From the NCBI RefSeq assembly GCF_026151205.1, contig NC_087083.1, positions 6,426,460 through 6,490,459 of the forward strand: a stretch of 64,000 bases of DNA, read 5' to 3'. The notes beneath the pieces were generated by a model. That model was not told where the DNA came from. It made no database searches and was given only the letters and a program-made list of their open reading frames with translations. The first letter of the stretch is position 1; each line of letters opens with the position of its first letter. This DNA is from Bolinopsis microptera (taxonomy: Eukaryota > Ctenophora > Tentaculata > Lobata > Bolinopsidae). Below, piece by piece: positions 9,758 to 23,141 of this stretch. The position numbers were made by a program, and so were the translations under genes.

Positions 9758-11673
9758 TTAAAAGGTTAGCCATGTGTCATGGCAAAGAGATATCATGTGT
9801 GCATAGCCGTACCGGATGTTGAGTTTGATATTAAAATATAGATTAGTTACATGTATTAGGGTCATTCGATTTTGGAGGGATAGCAAGTGCTTTTTAAGGT
9901 TAGATTTAATAACACCTGACGAAGTGATAAGTCTGAATTCTTGGAAGACCGGATATAACCCATCTACATTAGCATCACATATTTCGAATACATGGGGCTC
10001 GAGGTCATTCCCCAATTTTCGTTAGATGGTGTAAAAAAAGTTCTTTGGGGATAATCTAACTCAGTAATGGGAAATCAGACGAGTTTTTCATTTCTAGGAC
10101 AGAACTTGAAAAGTTCTGTAATCGATGGGGGAATAATTAAGAATTTGAATCTTCCAAAAATGTATGGTTAAATGTGCAGATTTCTTCCCCCCGGTTCATA
10201 TAATTTTTTGCTCGGTGAATAGCGGTTTAGTGTATGTCAAGACAGTAGTTCTTGTAGCCATAGGTTCGTTTAAGTTCGTGATACGTGCACAGGTTAAATA
10301 GTATTCTTATGATCATAATTGGGAAATGTACCAAAGAGCAGTTCTTATACATCGTTTTGAATTGCAAAGATTTTATTCAGCTTTCTGTTTAGGGATAACC
10401 CAGCAAACTTATTCATAGCTAAGATGGACATAAAAAGAGCATGTCGTATTGTTTCAACTATCAGATTGGGAAATGAATTTGCAAATTCTCTTAATCGATA
10501 CAATACTGGAGTTTCACGCTTTAAAGATAAATGATTAAGATGTGGTTCCCCAGCTTAGCTGTTCGTTCTATTTCCACCCCAAGAATCTTCTGTACATTGA
10601 CTTTTTCTAGCTTTTTGCCATCTATTAAATCGTTAGATTCCTGCTTAAAGGGCCCCGTGTTATGGCACAGGTCTGGTGTTGCTCTTGACAAAACCTGGCT
10701 GAAAATGCATATAAACAACTTTTCCCTGATTTGTATGTAACTTGTTAGACTCCATATTGTTACGACTTGTTTCATTACATGATTAGCTTTTTCAAAAGTT
10801 CTGTGCTGAACTACCTATCACAAATTATTTGTATCATCGCAAACAGACGAATTCAGCCAAGCTAGAGGCGGTCACAATATCATTTAAATAAATCAGAAAT
10901 AGTAGAGGTCATAAACACTGACCCTGGGGTCACATACTCAAATGAACACTTGTCCGACTTTTCGTTTGAAAAGATGTACTGGCTACGTTTGTGAGATAAG
11001 CTAGCAGAGTTTTTGTGCAATTCCTCTTACTCCCATAGGTTCAAGTTTATGCAGGAGTTTATCGTGCTCAATTGTGTCAAATTGCTTTACTTAGATCAAT
11101 AAATTATTTCCAAGTAATGATTTTTTGTTTCTGTCATCGCCATCTAGTATTTTATGACTGAATAGTTTACGGCATGAGATGTAGGATTGTTGAGTGTTGT
11201 TTTCTAAAACCAAAAATGTCGATCATAATCAGTTCATAGCATGAAGGTAATTATATACCTATTATAGATTATTTTTTCAAGTATTTTTCAAATATCGGTA
11301 ATGTAGAAACAGGTCGATAGTTCTCAAGGCAAGTGAGTCTCCTTTTTATAAATTGTGTAATAGAGCCCTTTTAAAGCTTGTTTGGAACGACCCCATTGTC
11401 CAAGAACCAATTAAAGGAATCTAGAGATATGACCAGACAGATAATTTACTCTCTTTTTTAGACTTAAACAGAGATATCCACTTGCCTTCCATTTTCAAGG
11501 CTACCAAGGATTTTACTTCTTATCTCTTCCTCGTCACAGGGGTGAGAAAAAAAAGAGTTCACTATTCTTTCTCTGCCCTTGAGGTATTGTTTAAACTTCG
11601 TCATAATAAATTGGCCATCAGTTACGGACGAGATGGTCAGGAAGTTGAACTTTTGTATTAAGATTACGAGCAA
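9758..11673 (-). pseudogene. Decayed non-LTR reverse transcriptase, multiply frameshifted
   Basis: Reading the minus strand downward from 11673, fragments of one reverse transcriptase follow in order, in changing frames. They are a linker (11464-11673); ENYRPVSTLPIFEKYLKKII near 11270-11330; FIDLSK with LLHKLEP near 11020-11110; GSVF with PLLFLIYLNDIV near 10870-10930; the ILGVEIERTAKLGNHI block near 10540; a thumb segment near 10300-10490; and a C-terminus (VFQEFRLITSSGVIKSNLKK) to 9758. The catalytic YxDD region could not be read cleanly. Many indels separate these blocks, so it is an old inactive copy, distinct from the fragment at 8953-9567, which has its own C-terminus. Confidence 0.6.
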
Positions 11674-11679
11674 TAGACG

Positions 11680-13794
11680 AGAAGTAGAGTTAAAATCGTT
11701 AGCAATCTCACGCGTTTCAGTTACAATTCGACCATCAATTAGAATGATGCCTTTATATCTTTTTTAGATTTACCCCTAGTTCGTTTAATCAACTTCCCAG
11801 GTTTTTTTTTAATATTTTCCTTTAGCAAGTTTCAAATTTTTTTTCCTAGTGGGCTTTTTCGCAGATTTTATAGCTTGGTTTTAGGTAGAAAGATACGCCT
11901 TATACTTAAGAGATAGAAAGTTTCATCACCTAATGGGTTTGATTTTGGTACACGGAAGCCTTGAAACTAGAAGCTTCTGAAGTAAGAGATTTTGTCGGTA
12001 TCAATATTGACTGCTGAACAAAGACAAGACATAAAATCAAAAGATAAAAGTGTTGTGGATAGATGGACCTCATGGACCGGCTGGGACGGTAAAGACAGTT
12101 ATTATGTGCGGGAAGTTTAGAGATAAGCGTTATCTGATAAGAAGAACAAGATCGTGGTTATACATTTGCTGGGTGTGAGGTAATAATGCTACTAGTATGG
12201 AATCAAGAATGCACTGGGTTTCGCAGGGGTTACAGCTGTGAGACGATCACGGATTGATTATGAGACCCCCCATAAACACATAAGGTGGAGGTAAATGGAG
12301 GAAGTTTAATAAATGTAGTTGTAGAAGTGAGGAAACCAAAGTTGTTATCATCAAGATGGAACGACTGATAGGTTTACCTCAAAATTTAGGAATCTGTAGC
12401 AATCTCAACGGAAAGTAGTGCATTTATAGACGATATGCAGTTTTGGAACTATTTCATCACACTACGTTGTGATGCAAGAGTTTAATGTTACTTCTAAAAT
12501 AAAGTTAGTCCGATGAAAGTCCACGTGTGGGTTAGCCTGTGACTATGATACAGGGTCACTGTATAAGATTTATCGCAGCTTTTGATCCGCGACTATTTAG
12601 GACACTGATACTGGTATTGTTGTCAGATGAGACAGCGAGTTTCTTTGTCTCAAAACTTGAGGAACACATTCGGAATATCCATCTGTTTTAGATGTGGTAG
12701 GGATTTGTTCTACTGGCAAAATGGCACTGCAAAAGTTTATCCCAATAACAGGAGTGTGGACATTTCATACATGGACCATTAACTACGATACATTTTATGG
12801 AAGAGACTAGGTTACGATTACTGTTCTATATTGTTTAAAAACGTTTTGATAAATGAATTTTAAGCTGTTATTGAAGACAAATGATATAGGCTTATTACTG
12901 ATATAGGAAAACTACACTTCCGACGCTAATGTTATTTGTAAAGACTGCTGTAGACACAATGAGAATGAAGGTTACGCCACTGATAAAATAATAACGTGCA
13001 AGTGTCAAGATAGCCAATCAAGTGATTGGCCTGCTGTTTATTGCAGATGTTTATATTGGAGTGAAATGAGCTTCATGATCTGATGCTTCTTTATACGCAA
13101 TATCACGAGCACGGGTTAAGTGGCTCTCTATTTGATAATTACACCGCCGTTATATTCGTTTGAAAGGATAGTTCCGATGATGCAGGTTAAACACATTAAA
13201 CGTAACTGATTAGAGAAATTAGCGCATATAGCTCGCGTGATAAAACATTATTAAGATCAGTTTTATAGTAGATATGTTTAAAACGTACTTATAATGTTAC
13301 TGGGGTTTTACCGATATTATATTGATGATATTGTATTGTTTAAAATGGACTGCAATAATAACTTTTCATATATAACCATAGTTGAGGTTCATACAATGTT
13401 CATGGAGTCTAGTAGAAGCGAATTACATACTGTTTCTACAAGACAGGGCTTGTAAAGCAATGTAGGAATAGAAATATTTGTAAGCAGTTTGTTTTAACAT
13501 GCCTATTCTTGCTCTTCGTTGAGAATCAGAGCAAGCTAATATGCAGTGCAGTCAGGTTCGAACGGACTGACAAATTTAAATATGTCCATCATTTACTCAA
13601 TAAATATTTTTAAAGTGCTGTTAATGCTTAGTAGTATTGTCTTGAATAAAATATATTGATCATGTATTATTATAGATCATGCGATTTTCAACTATTCTGA
13701 ATAACATGCATCTTTAGTCCAATTTTGTAATAATTCATAAAATGTTTGAGATAATGGTTCATTAATTCTACATCTAACTGTTCTTTCTATCTGT
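11680..13794. other. Gene-poor stretch
   Basis: No ORF over 60 codons with recognisable content, no splice-bounded exon and no tandem repeat. It could hold the eroded 5' part of the minus-strand retrotransposon, but no endonuclease motif was recognised. Confidence 0.4.
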
Positions 13795-14235
13795 ATGTTT
13801 TCAACCCCACTCTCCTCCTACCTTCACTTCCTCCTACCTCCTCTCTCTTACCTCACTCTTCCCCCTCCTCACTCTCCTTCTACCTCACTCTCCTCCTACC
13901 TCATCTCTTCCTACTCACTCTCCTCCCACCTCAATCTCCTTTCTACCTCACTCTCTCCTACCTCACTCTGCTCTTACTCATCTCCTCTACCTCACTTCCT
14001 CCTACCTCACTCTTCTCTATCTCTTCTCTCCTACCTCACTCTCCTCCCTACCTCACTTCTTCTACTCCACTCTCCTCTACTTCACTCTTCCTCCTACCCA
14101 CTTTCCTCTTACCTACTCTCTTCTACTCACTCTCCTCCTATCACTCTCCTCCTTCCTCACTCTCTTTACCTCACCTCTCCTTATCCTCACTCTCCTTCCT
14201 AACTACGATCTTCCTATTCACTTCCTCCTTCCTCA
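13795..14235. repeat. CT-rich minisatellite (TCCTCCTACCTCACTC-type)
   Basis: About 440 bp of imperfect units of 15-17 bp around TCCTCCTACCTCACTC. One strand is almost pure pyrimidine, which can form triplex DNA. The 135-codon ORF across it is a by-product of composition. Confidence 0.9.
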
Positions 14236-17200
14236 GGAGGTGCATGCATACCTCTGTGGTATACTTTCTATCCTTGAAAGGAACCACTCGTCTCTTTCAT
14301 GAAGTAAGCAAGCCAATGACCAGGGATGGAAACAGCTGCTATCCAGCTTACCACGAAAGAAAGAAAGACCCACTGTTGTTTGTAGGACCTCCGTATATTG
14401 GTGTATCAGGGGGAGTGTTTGGTAATAGCCGCCATCAACATGGGTCCTACAAACCCCGCCATCTGGACCAAAAACTATTGATATCGAGCTCTTTAGAGCA
14501 GAGTTATCAGGATATAGTCGTAATTTAGGGTTACAAGCCGCGTACAAATACGTTCGAGGATGCAATCTCACAAAATGCAAAATACTCACACCACCCGTGG
14601 TCGAGTTACTGTATGACATTCGATGGCAATTATAATCTGACATCCCCATGGGAGATAACGGTTAGAATCTCTACACTCAACCAGGACTGATCTTATCTAG
14701 TTTTCTGATACAACACTGAGAATACATTAGTGAAACAGCGATCAAAATGAATAGTGCTGTGTTCAATGATGCGATGAATGAGGAGAGGTGATGCTCCCAG
14801 GACTTTATTCGGTTAGGAATGGTATAAACAATGAGGGTATTGTACAGATTAAAGCGTACCCAAAGTGTGGATACAGGGAAGGTAGTAGGTCGAGACGGAT
14901 ATCCCTGATTTTAGTGTGTAAGGTGCTGGTCTGATGCAGTTTGTTCAGCTTTGGAGTCGTTTGATTTTATCGAGTATTCCTTGTCATCGTCTGTCAAGGT
15001 ACTGGTGGTATTTTGGGAGTTGTAACTGGCAGTAAATCTATTTTCATCTGAAAATGTAAACTTAACTGTTAATAAGGACTTGACAATTATCTTAAAATTA
15101 ACCTGCATCAGTTTTCAGTATTTGTTTAACAAATACGGTTTAAGATTAGCACTAACCAAGACTTTTCAAGAGATTCTTGCACGAAAGAAGGTGAAGACAC
15201 GAGCCCTAACATGTATAAGCGCTCATAAAGTAGAATAATATCGCCAGTGAAACTTTCGATTTCAGAGCAGCTAAATCTCCCTCCTGGTGCCGCTGCCAAC
15301 TTTGCTATAACTCTTGAAAACCATTTAATTAGGTTAATTAGTTAATTAGGTTAATTAGAGTTCAATTAGATTAGATTAGAGTTAATTGGATAATTAGGGT
15401 TAAATTAGGTTAATTAGGTTATTTATTGTTAATGGTGTTAATTAGGTTAAGGTACAGTTGCAAGTAACTCATGTGAAAAAACGATCATAGGAGTGAATTG
15501 TAACTAATTATCATCAGCATACAAGTTTCTTTAAGTGTGTTTTCTAATTCTAAGTTAATAGTCAGGACTCAGAGGGATATGATGAAATCCATGGCTAGTT
15601 TTTATGCTTAAATCATATCCTTATTTGCAATAAATTATTAATCATGCAATATTGATTTCTCATGGTTCTACCGGTCGCAGGAATTATTGTTTTTGTTTTC
15701 ATCGCCAACACTGAATTTTGGCATAGGTAGTTGAAGTTGAATGCAACTTAACCCCAGCTAAAAAAACCATTTTTCAACCTGCGATAGTAAATGGCTAAAT
15801 TTCTCAAAAATTATGTAGTTTATAATGATATTCAAGTTCATGAATCAAGCTCGGGTCAATGGTCACCGGATAGGGGGGGAAGGAACCTACAAGTTAAATT
15901 AACTTGAAACGTAATTGAGTATCATATTATGTACACACCGCAAGATTACCTACTGAGATATTATGAGTACTAACGAAACATCGGCAATGGCAGGAAAGCA
16001 TCGCCACAATAATCCCGGAAGCAAAGCCACAATCTTGTAAGTTCTAAAAAAAACCTGAAAGAAATTTATGGGATAAAACTCTTGATTTATTTTTGAAAGG
16101 AATTTTATATTTATAACAAAGGATGTTGAAGGTGAAATATTTCATGTTTTACATCTTATCTAATGATTACAGTAGTTTTACGAAGAATTCAAGCTCATAT
16201 TTAGTGTTTCCCTTCGTGTACCCAAATGCGACATATTTTTAACAAATAAATGTGTCTACCAATACCGGTAAAACGTTTTTGCAATGTAAGCTGTGACGGC
16301 TTGAACAGCGTACCCATAGAAGTAGGGCCAATAACGAAGGCTTGCGTACTCTCCGACCAGCTAGAAACCGTTCCCTCATCGTCAGGATCAATAACGCTCT
16401 TCTTTACTAGACCTTTCATCATTGCGATCGAATACCAACTGTTGGACAGTTTACTTCATGTATTTACACAGTCCTACTCGAGACAAAGTATTTAAGCTGT
16501 GTTTTTAATCGGATATAGATAAAATTAATTTATCAAGATGTGGATACTGCGGCGGGGAGGCGATATAAATAATACGACTGCTAATTTCTTATCGGAGTTT
16601 ATATGAACGGACATTCGTTGGTATTTAAAATGTCTGTATAGTGTTTTCCTTGCAATCATTTCGATATAATAGCACCAGATGAATGCTATATATGATAAGT
16701 ACCGTCTCTCTTACTCTGCACCATTTCTGTATCTCGGCAAAACATGGTCTTAATCGTTTAGTCAATCTAAGTCTTGTTGATTTTGTGGTGCAGCTGGGAA
16801 ACTGGGGAAGGTAAGAAGGAAAAGTTTACAAATGAACAATAACACCTCTAACAGGAACCAGGACTAACTTGATTTGAGATGAACCAACCATAATACCATA
16901 ATGTTATTATTTAGTCAGGTACCTGAAAAAGTACCATTTTCACCTATCTGAATCGATAAATCATCAATTTAGAATTTGTTAATATATTACCACCAAAAAT
17001 GATATTATGTTGGCTCTTTTTGGTTTGGCTGAGTGCACAAGTTATCAAATTGAACTTAAAAACGTGTTAGATTACAGATTACAATAAAAGGGGAGAGATA
17101 ACAGATATAAACGGTTGTAACACGTTAGACATGAAATGAACTGTCTGAATGGCCCTTATTTCCGGTCTCGGACTTTCGATTCATAGTTATACTATACATA

Positions 17201-17584
17201 GTCACGATGATGTGGTACATATGGTTGTGACGATGCTTGTCGTCTAATTTGAAAAGTTTGCATATAAGTTTGTGAAACTGAATGTTCGCATTTTCGCTGA
17301 GTTCTTCAAAATTAAATTTCTTCCTTTGTTCTTAAATTAATACAATGCGGAGCATTCATTTTCGTGTATATATATATTTAGCGATCCCGATTTAACTTAT
17401 AAGAACAAACTTGGATACGTTTCGGAATTACTTCATATGTTCAGGATGACTTAAATATTCTCAAAATTGTATGGGGGTGAAATTGTGTCTGCAGCTTTCT
17501 GTAATCTTGTATGCTCACTTACATTCAATTTTGTAATAAGTTTTGAATCTCTACTCAAAAGCTCGCATTTACTTTTCCTGTTAA
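14236..17584. other. Gene-poor stretch with TTAATTAGG repeats
   Basis: Contains overlapping unassigned ORFs at 14233-14649 (minus) and 14244-14528 (plus), and a 73-codon minus ORF at 16201-16422; none has a recognisable domain. A TTAATTAGG-type degenerate minisatellite lies at about 15322-15450. The rest is AT-rich unique sequence up to the satellite edge. Confidence 0.4.
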
Positions 17585-20500
17585 ACTTTCCATGACCGAA
17601 AATTTACAATTTTTACTGAATTTCACACCCGCTTAACCAATTGTAAGTCAATATTTTAGATGGCATTGACCGATTGAGTGCTGGAACGTTTGATTATCGG
17701 TCGAAAAAGCCCACAGCAGAATCGTAAGAAAACAAAAAGTTGAATTTTCAAATAGAAAGTCTGTCCATTTTCAAATTAAAAAGTTTGTCCATTTTCAATA
17801 TGAAATTTTTCTTGAAACAAAATTTGACAGATTGATGAATTTTTGCCCACAAACAATTAGTCAGTTATATTGTTGATGGTATGAAACCAAATTGGGGTAC
17901 TGGAAGTCAAAATCCCGAATAAAATTGTTAATATCATATATTCAAAATCTCTTGTCCCATTTTCAGTTTTTGAAGATGACATTTCCAGGACCGAAATTTA
18001 CTGTTTTTTACTGACTTTCACCTTGCACAATTAGTAGTCAACTATAGATGGCATTGACACGATTGAGGTGCTGGAAGATGGATATGGTCGGAGGAAAGCC
18101 ACAGCAGAAAGCTTAAGAAAACGAAAAGCTGTATTTTCAAACGTCGGTCCCATTTTCAAATATGAAATTTTCTTGGAAAACACAAATTTGACAGATTAGA
18201 TGACATTTTTGCCCACGACAATTAGTCAGTTAATTGATGATGAAAATGGAAACAAATTGGGGTTACTGGAAGTCAATATCCCGAATAAAATTGTAAAATC
18301 ATATATTCCAAATCTCTGTCCCTTTTCAGTTTTGACGATGAAATTTCCAGGACCGAAATTTTTCTGTTTTTTACTGCATTTCTCTCTGCAACCAATTAGG
18401 AAGTAAACTATAGATGGCCTAGACCACGATTGAAGTGCTGGAGATTGATATCGGTCGGAGAAGCCCACAGCAGAAAGCTTAAGAAACGAAAAGTGGTATT
18501 TTCAAAAAGTCTGTCCATTTTTCATATTTGAAATTGTCTGACCCTAATTGACAGATTAGATGGACATTTTTGGCCCACAAGACCTATTAGTCGGTTAATT
18601 GTGATGGTATGAAACCAATTGGGTACTGAAGTTCAAAATCCGAATAAAATTGTTAAGATCATATATTCCAAATCTCTGTCCATTTTCGTTTTTGAAGTTG
18701 AAAATTTCCAGGACCGAAATTTTACAGTTCTTACTGAATTTCCACTGCATCCAATTGTAAGTAAACTATAGATGACATATGACACGTTGAGGTGCTGGAA
18801 GATAGATATCGTCGGAGGAAGCCCACAGCAGGAGCTTAAGAAACGAAAAGTGTATTTTTCAAAAAGTCTGTCCCATTTCAAATATGAAATTGTTGAACAC
18901 AAATTCTGACAGATTAGATGACATTTTTGCCCACAAACCAATTAGTCAGTTAAATGATGATTGATGGTATGAACCAAATTGGGGTATGGGAAGTCAAAAT
19001 CCCGAATAAAATTGATAAAATCATATATTCCCAATCTCTGTCCCATTTTTTCAGTTTTGAAGATGAAATTTCTGGACGACATTTTTACAGTTTTTACTTG
19101 AATTTCTCACTGCAACCAATTTAAGTTTATTTTGTAGGACCACTATTAGATGGCATATGGACACGATTGAGGTGCTGGAAGATTGGAACGGTTCGAGGAA
19201 GCCCACAGCAGAACGCTTAAGAACGAAAAGCTGTATTTTCAAAAGTCTGTCCCATTATTCAAATATGAAATTTTCTGAACACAAATTTGACAGATTAGAT
19301 GACATTTTTGCCCACAAACAAGTAGTCAGTTAATTGATGTTGGTATGAAACCAATTGGGGTACTGGAAGTCAAAATCCCGAATAAAATTGTAAAATCATA
19401 TGTTCCAAAATCCTGTCCCATTTTCAGTTTTTGAAGAAGGATGAAATTCCCAGGACCGAATTTTTACAGTTTTACTGAATTTCTCACCTGCAACCATTAG
19501 TAAGTAAACTATAGATGGCTTATGAAACGATTGAGGTGCTGGAAGATTGATATGGTCGGAGAAGCCCACAGCCGAAAGCTTAAGAAACGAAAAAGCTGTA
19601 TTTTCAACGTCTGTCCCATTTTTCAAATATGAAATTGTGCTGAACACAAATTTGGACAGATAGATGACATGTTTGCCCACAAAACACTTTAGTCAGTTAA
19701 TTGATGATTGGAATGAAAACAAATTTGGGGTAACTGGAAGTAAAATCCCGAATAAAATTGTAAATCATATATTCAAATCTCTGTCCCACTTTCAGTTTTT
19801 GAAGATGAAATTTCCAGGACCGAAATTTTACAGTTTTTACTGAATTTCTCACCTGCAACCAATTAGTAAGTAAAATATAGATGGCATCTGACACGATTGA
19901 AGTGCTGGAAGATTGATGTTATGCGGTCGGAGTAAAGGCCACAGCAGAAGCTCGAAAAACGAAAAGCTGTATTTCAAAAGGTCTGTACCCAATTTCAAAT
20001 ATGAAATTGGTCTGAACACAATTTGACAGATTTGATGAACATTTTTGCCCACAAACCAATTATCGGTTAATTGTTGAGGTATGAACCAAATTTGGGTACT
20101 GGAAGTCAACATCCCGAATAAAATTGTAAAATCATATATTCCAAATTCTCTGTCCCATTTTCAGATTTTGAAGATGAAATTTCAGGACGAAATTCTAAAG
20201 TTCTTACTGAATTTCTCACCTGCAACCAATTAGTAAGTAAACTAAAGATGACTTATGACACGATAGAGGACTGGGAGATTGATTCGTCGGAGGAGAAGCC
20301 CACAGCAGAAGTTTAAGATAAACGAAAAGCTGTATTTTCCAAAGGTCTGTCCCCTTTTCTAAACTAAATTTTTCGACACACAAATTTGACAGATAAGATT
20401 GGAATTTTTTGCCCACAAAACCAATTAGTCAGTTAATTGAATGATGGTATGAAACAAAATTCGGGTAACTGGAAGTCAAAATCCGATAATATTGTTAAAA

Positions 20501-20731
20501 TATATATTCCAAATCTCTGTACCCATTTTCAGTTTTTGGAAGATGAAATTTCCAGGACCAAATTTTACAGTTTTTACTGAATTTTCTCAACCGTAAACCA
20601 ATTAGTAAGTCTACTATAGCTGGCATATGACACGATTGAGGGCTGGAAGATGATATCGGTCGGAGGAAGCCCCACATGCAGAAAGCTTAAGAAACGAAAT
20701 GCTGTATTTTCAAAAGTCCTGTCCATTTTAA
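17585..20731. repeat. 367-bp satellite array, left block
   Basis: About eight to nine tandem monomers. Landmarks that recur in each are TTTCCAGGACCGAAATTTTA, AACCAATTAGTAAGT, GACACGATTGAGGTGCTGGA, AGCCCACAGCAGAAAGCTTA, TTTTGCCCACAAACCAATTA and TCAAAATCCCGAATAAAATT. The array starts with a degenerate monomer at about 17585 and is cut at 20731 by a hAT-like element. Single-base indels are very frequent. ORFs seen here are chance products of the repeat. Confidence 0.95.
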
Positions 20732-21795
20732 CAGAGGCACATATTAGGTGCGGTAAAAAATCGAAAATTTCTGCGGTACCGCACCCGGACTATAAAGGTA
20801 AAATGTGCGGTAAGTTGCGGTAAATTTTACCATTATGCGGCAAATGTGCGAGCGTTTTTTCGAAATTTGTGCGGAATTTGGGGTTTTCTTATGCATTACA
20901 TAAGAACTTTGGAATTTCTAAACGTATTAAAACCGCCGCGCTTTATCAAAAATAGGTCTGTTTAAGTTTTACTGAGGGTGTAGTTCTTTCTAAGACCATG
21001 ATTGATCCTCATATTGAGATTTTTCAGTTATCTGAGAACAGTGACTTAGTTTAATCAGATGAATTGTGGTGAAGTTTACGGAATGATAACTGATAAACTA
21101 TAATCAAAGTATGGGAACGAGAGGGTTTCATTACGGCCTGGGCACGGTTCCCGAAAGGGCCTGGTCACGGTCCCGAAATGGCCGGGTAACGGTACCGAAA
21201 GGGCCTGGGTCACGGTCCCAATAGGGCTGGGTAACGGTCCCCGAAAGGGCCTGGGTCACGGTCCCGAAAGGCCCTGGGTCACGGTCCCAAAGGGGCTGTG
21301 TCACGTGGTAACTGGGTCACGTGCCAGCATTGAGTTCAAAAGGGCCTGGGTCACGGTCCCGAAAGGGCTGGGTCAGGGTCCGATATGGGCCTGTGTCACG
21401 TGGTAACTGGGTCAGTGGCCTAGGTATGAGTTCCAAAAAGGGCTGGGGCACGGTCCCGAAAGGGGCCTGAATCACGGTCTAAAAGGGCTCGGGTCAGGGT
21501 CCCGGATGGGCCTGAGTCACGGTCCTAAAGGGGCCGGGTTCAGGGTCGGAAAGGGCTGAGTCCACGGTCCTAAAAGGGCCCGGATATAACTTATTTTGGT
21601 TTTTACACTCGAAAAATCTTACGCGAAACATTTCAAAATTATGCGAAATTCGCGGAAAATGCTAGATTATGCGGAAATATGCAGAAAATTACAAAATGTG
21701 CGGACATGTGCCGGAAAAACAATAAATTATGCAGGACCTGTGCGGGAAAACGGTAAATTGTGCGATCCGCACCCATGCACCTATTATGTGCTCTG
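20732..21795. mobile_element. hAT-like non-autonomous DNA transposon inside the satellite
   Basis: The element interrupts a satellite monomer. The left end reads CAGAGGCACATATTAGGTGC and the right end, on the opposite strand, CAGAGCACATAATAGGTGC, so the terminal inverted repeats match apart from one or two indels. A CAGRG start is typical of hAT elements. Both subterminal regions carry many short TGCGGTAA / ATGCGGAAA-type motifs, as expected for transposase-binding arrays. There is no transposase ORF; the core is a G-rich 24-bp minisatellite. The expected 8-bp duplication (satellite TTTTCAAA) is plausible on both sides but blurred by indels. Confidence 0.7.
21134..21583. repeat. 24-bp G-rich minisatellite in the core of the hAT-like element
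   Basis: About 18-20 imperfect copies of a roughly 24-bp unit beginning GGGCCTGGGTCACGG and ending TCCCGAAA, some alternating with a GTGTCACGTGGTAACTGG variant. GC content is far above that of the surroundings. Confidence 0.85.
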
Positions 21796-23106
21796 GTTTC
21801 AAAAGAAATTTTCTGAACACAAATTTGACAGAATTAGATGAATTTTTGCCACAAAACCAATTAGTCAGTTATTTGATGTGGTATGAACAAATTGGGGTAC
21901 TGAAGTCAAAATCCCGAAATAAAATTGTAAAATCATATATTCACAAATCTCTGTCCCACTTTCAGTTTTTGAAGAAGAACTTTCAGGACCGACATTTTAC
22001 AGTTTTTACGAATTTTTCACTGCAACAATTAGTAAGTACATACTATAGATGGCATATGACCGATTGAGGATGCTGGAAGATTGATTATCGTTCGGAGGAA
22101 GCCCACAGCAGGAATAGAAAGCTTAAGAAAACGAAAAGGCTGTATTTTCAAAAAGTCTATGTCCCATTTTCAAATATGAAATTGTTGAACACAAATTTGA
22201 CAGTTTAGATGACATTTTTGCCCACAAGCCAATTAGTCAGTTAATTGATGATGGTATGAAAACCCAATTTGGGTACTGGAAGTAAAAATCCCGAATAAAA
22301 TTGTAAAATAATATATTCCAAATCGCTGTCCCATTTTCAGTTTTTGAAGATGAAATTTCCAGGCCCGAAATATTTACAGTTCTTACTGAATTTCTCACTG
22401 AAACAATAAGAAAGTAACTTTGGATGACATATGAACGAATGAGGTGGCTGGAAGATTGATATCGGTCGGAGGAGCCCACAGCAGAAAGCTTAAGAAAACG
22501 AAAGCTGTATTATCAAAAGTCTGTCCCATTTTCAAATATGAATTTTTGTACATACATTTGGAAAGTTAGATGACATTTTTGCCACAAACATTTAGTCCAG
22601 TTAATTGATGATGTATGAAACCAAATTGGGGTACAGGAAGTCAAAATCCTCGAATTAATAATGTAAAATCATTTATTCAAATCTCTGTTTTCCCATTTTC
22701 AGTTTATGAAAATGAAATTGCAGGACCGAAATTTTACAGTTTTTACTGAATTTCTCAACCGCAACCAATTAGTAAGTCAAACTATAGATGGCATTGACAC
22801 GATTGAGTTGTCTGGAAGATTTGATCTCGGTCGGAGGAAGCCCCAGCGAAAGCTTAGGAAACGAAAAGCTGTATTTTCAAAAGTCTGTCCCATTTTCAAA
22901 TAGAATTTTCTGACACAAATTGACTGATTAGATGGACATTATTGCCCACAAAACCAATTAGTCAGTTAATTGATGATGGTATGAAACCAAATTTGGGTAC
23001 TGGAAGTCAAATCCGAATAAAATTGTATAATCATAGATTTTCCAAATCTCTGTCCCATTTTTCAGTTTTTGAAGATGAAATTTCCAGGACCGAAATTTTA
23101 CAGTTC

Positions 23107-23110
<4 letters not shown>

Positions 23111-23141
<31 letters not shown>
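23111..23141. repeat. Poly(T) insertion of about 31 T within one satellite monomer
   Basis: The run interrupts the monomer between GTTCTTAC and TGAATTT without other change. It is either a real homopolymer insertion (for example, the remnant of a retrotransposed A tail) or a base-calling artefact. Confidence 0.85.

Noticed and set aside
13795-14202. 135-codon Ser/Leu/Pro-rich ORF
   Set aside because: By-product of the CT-rich minisatellite, which lacks stops in some frames.
14233-14649. Overlapping 138-codon minus and 94-codon plus ORFs
   Set aside because: No domain recognised, and both strands are open over the same bases; cannot tell coding from chance.
16201-16422. 73-codon minus ORF with fairly coding-like codons
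   Set aside because: No recognisable motif, no splice sites defined, and no neighbouring exon to link it to.
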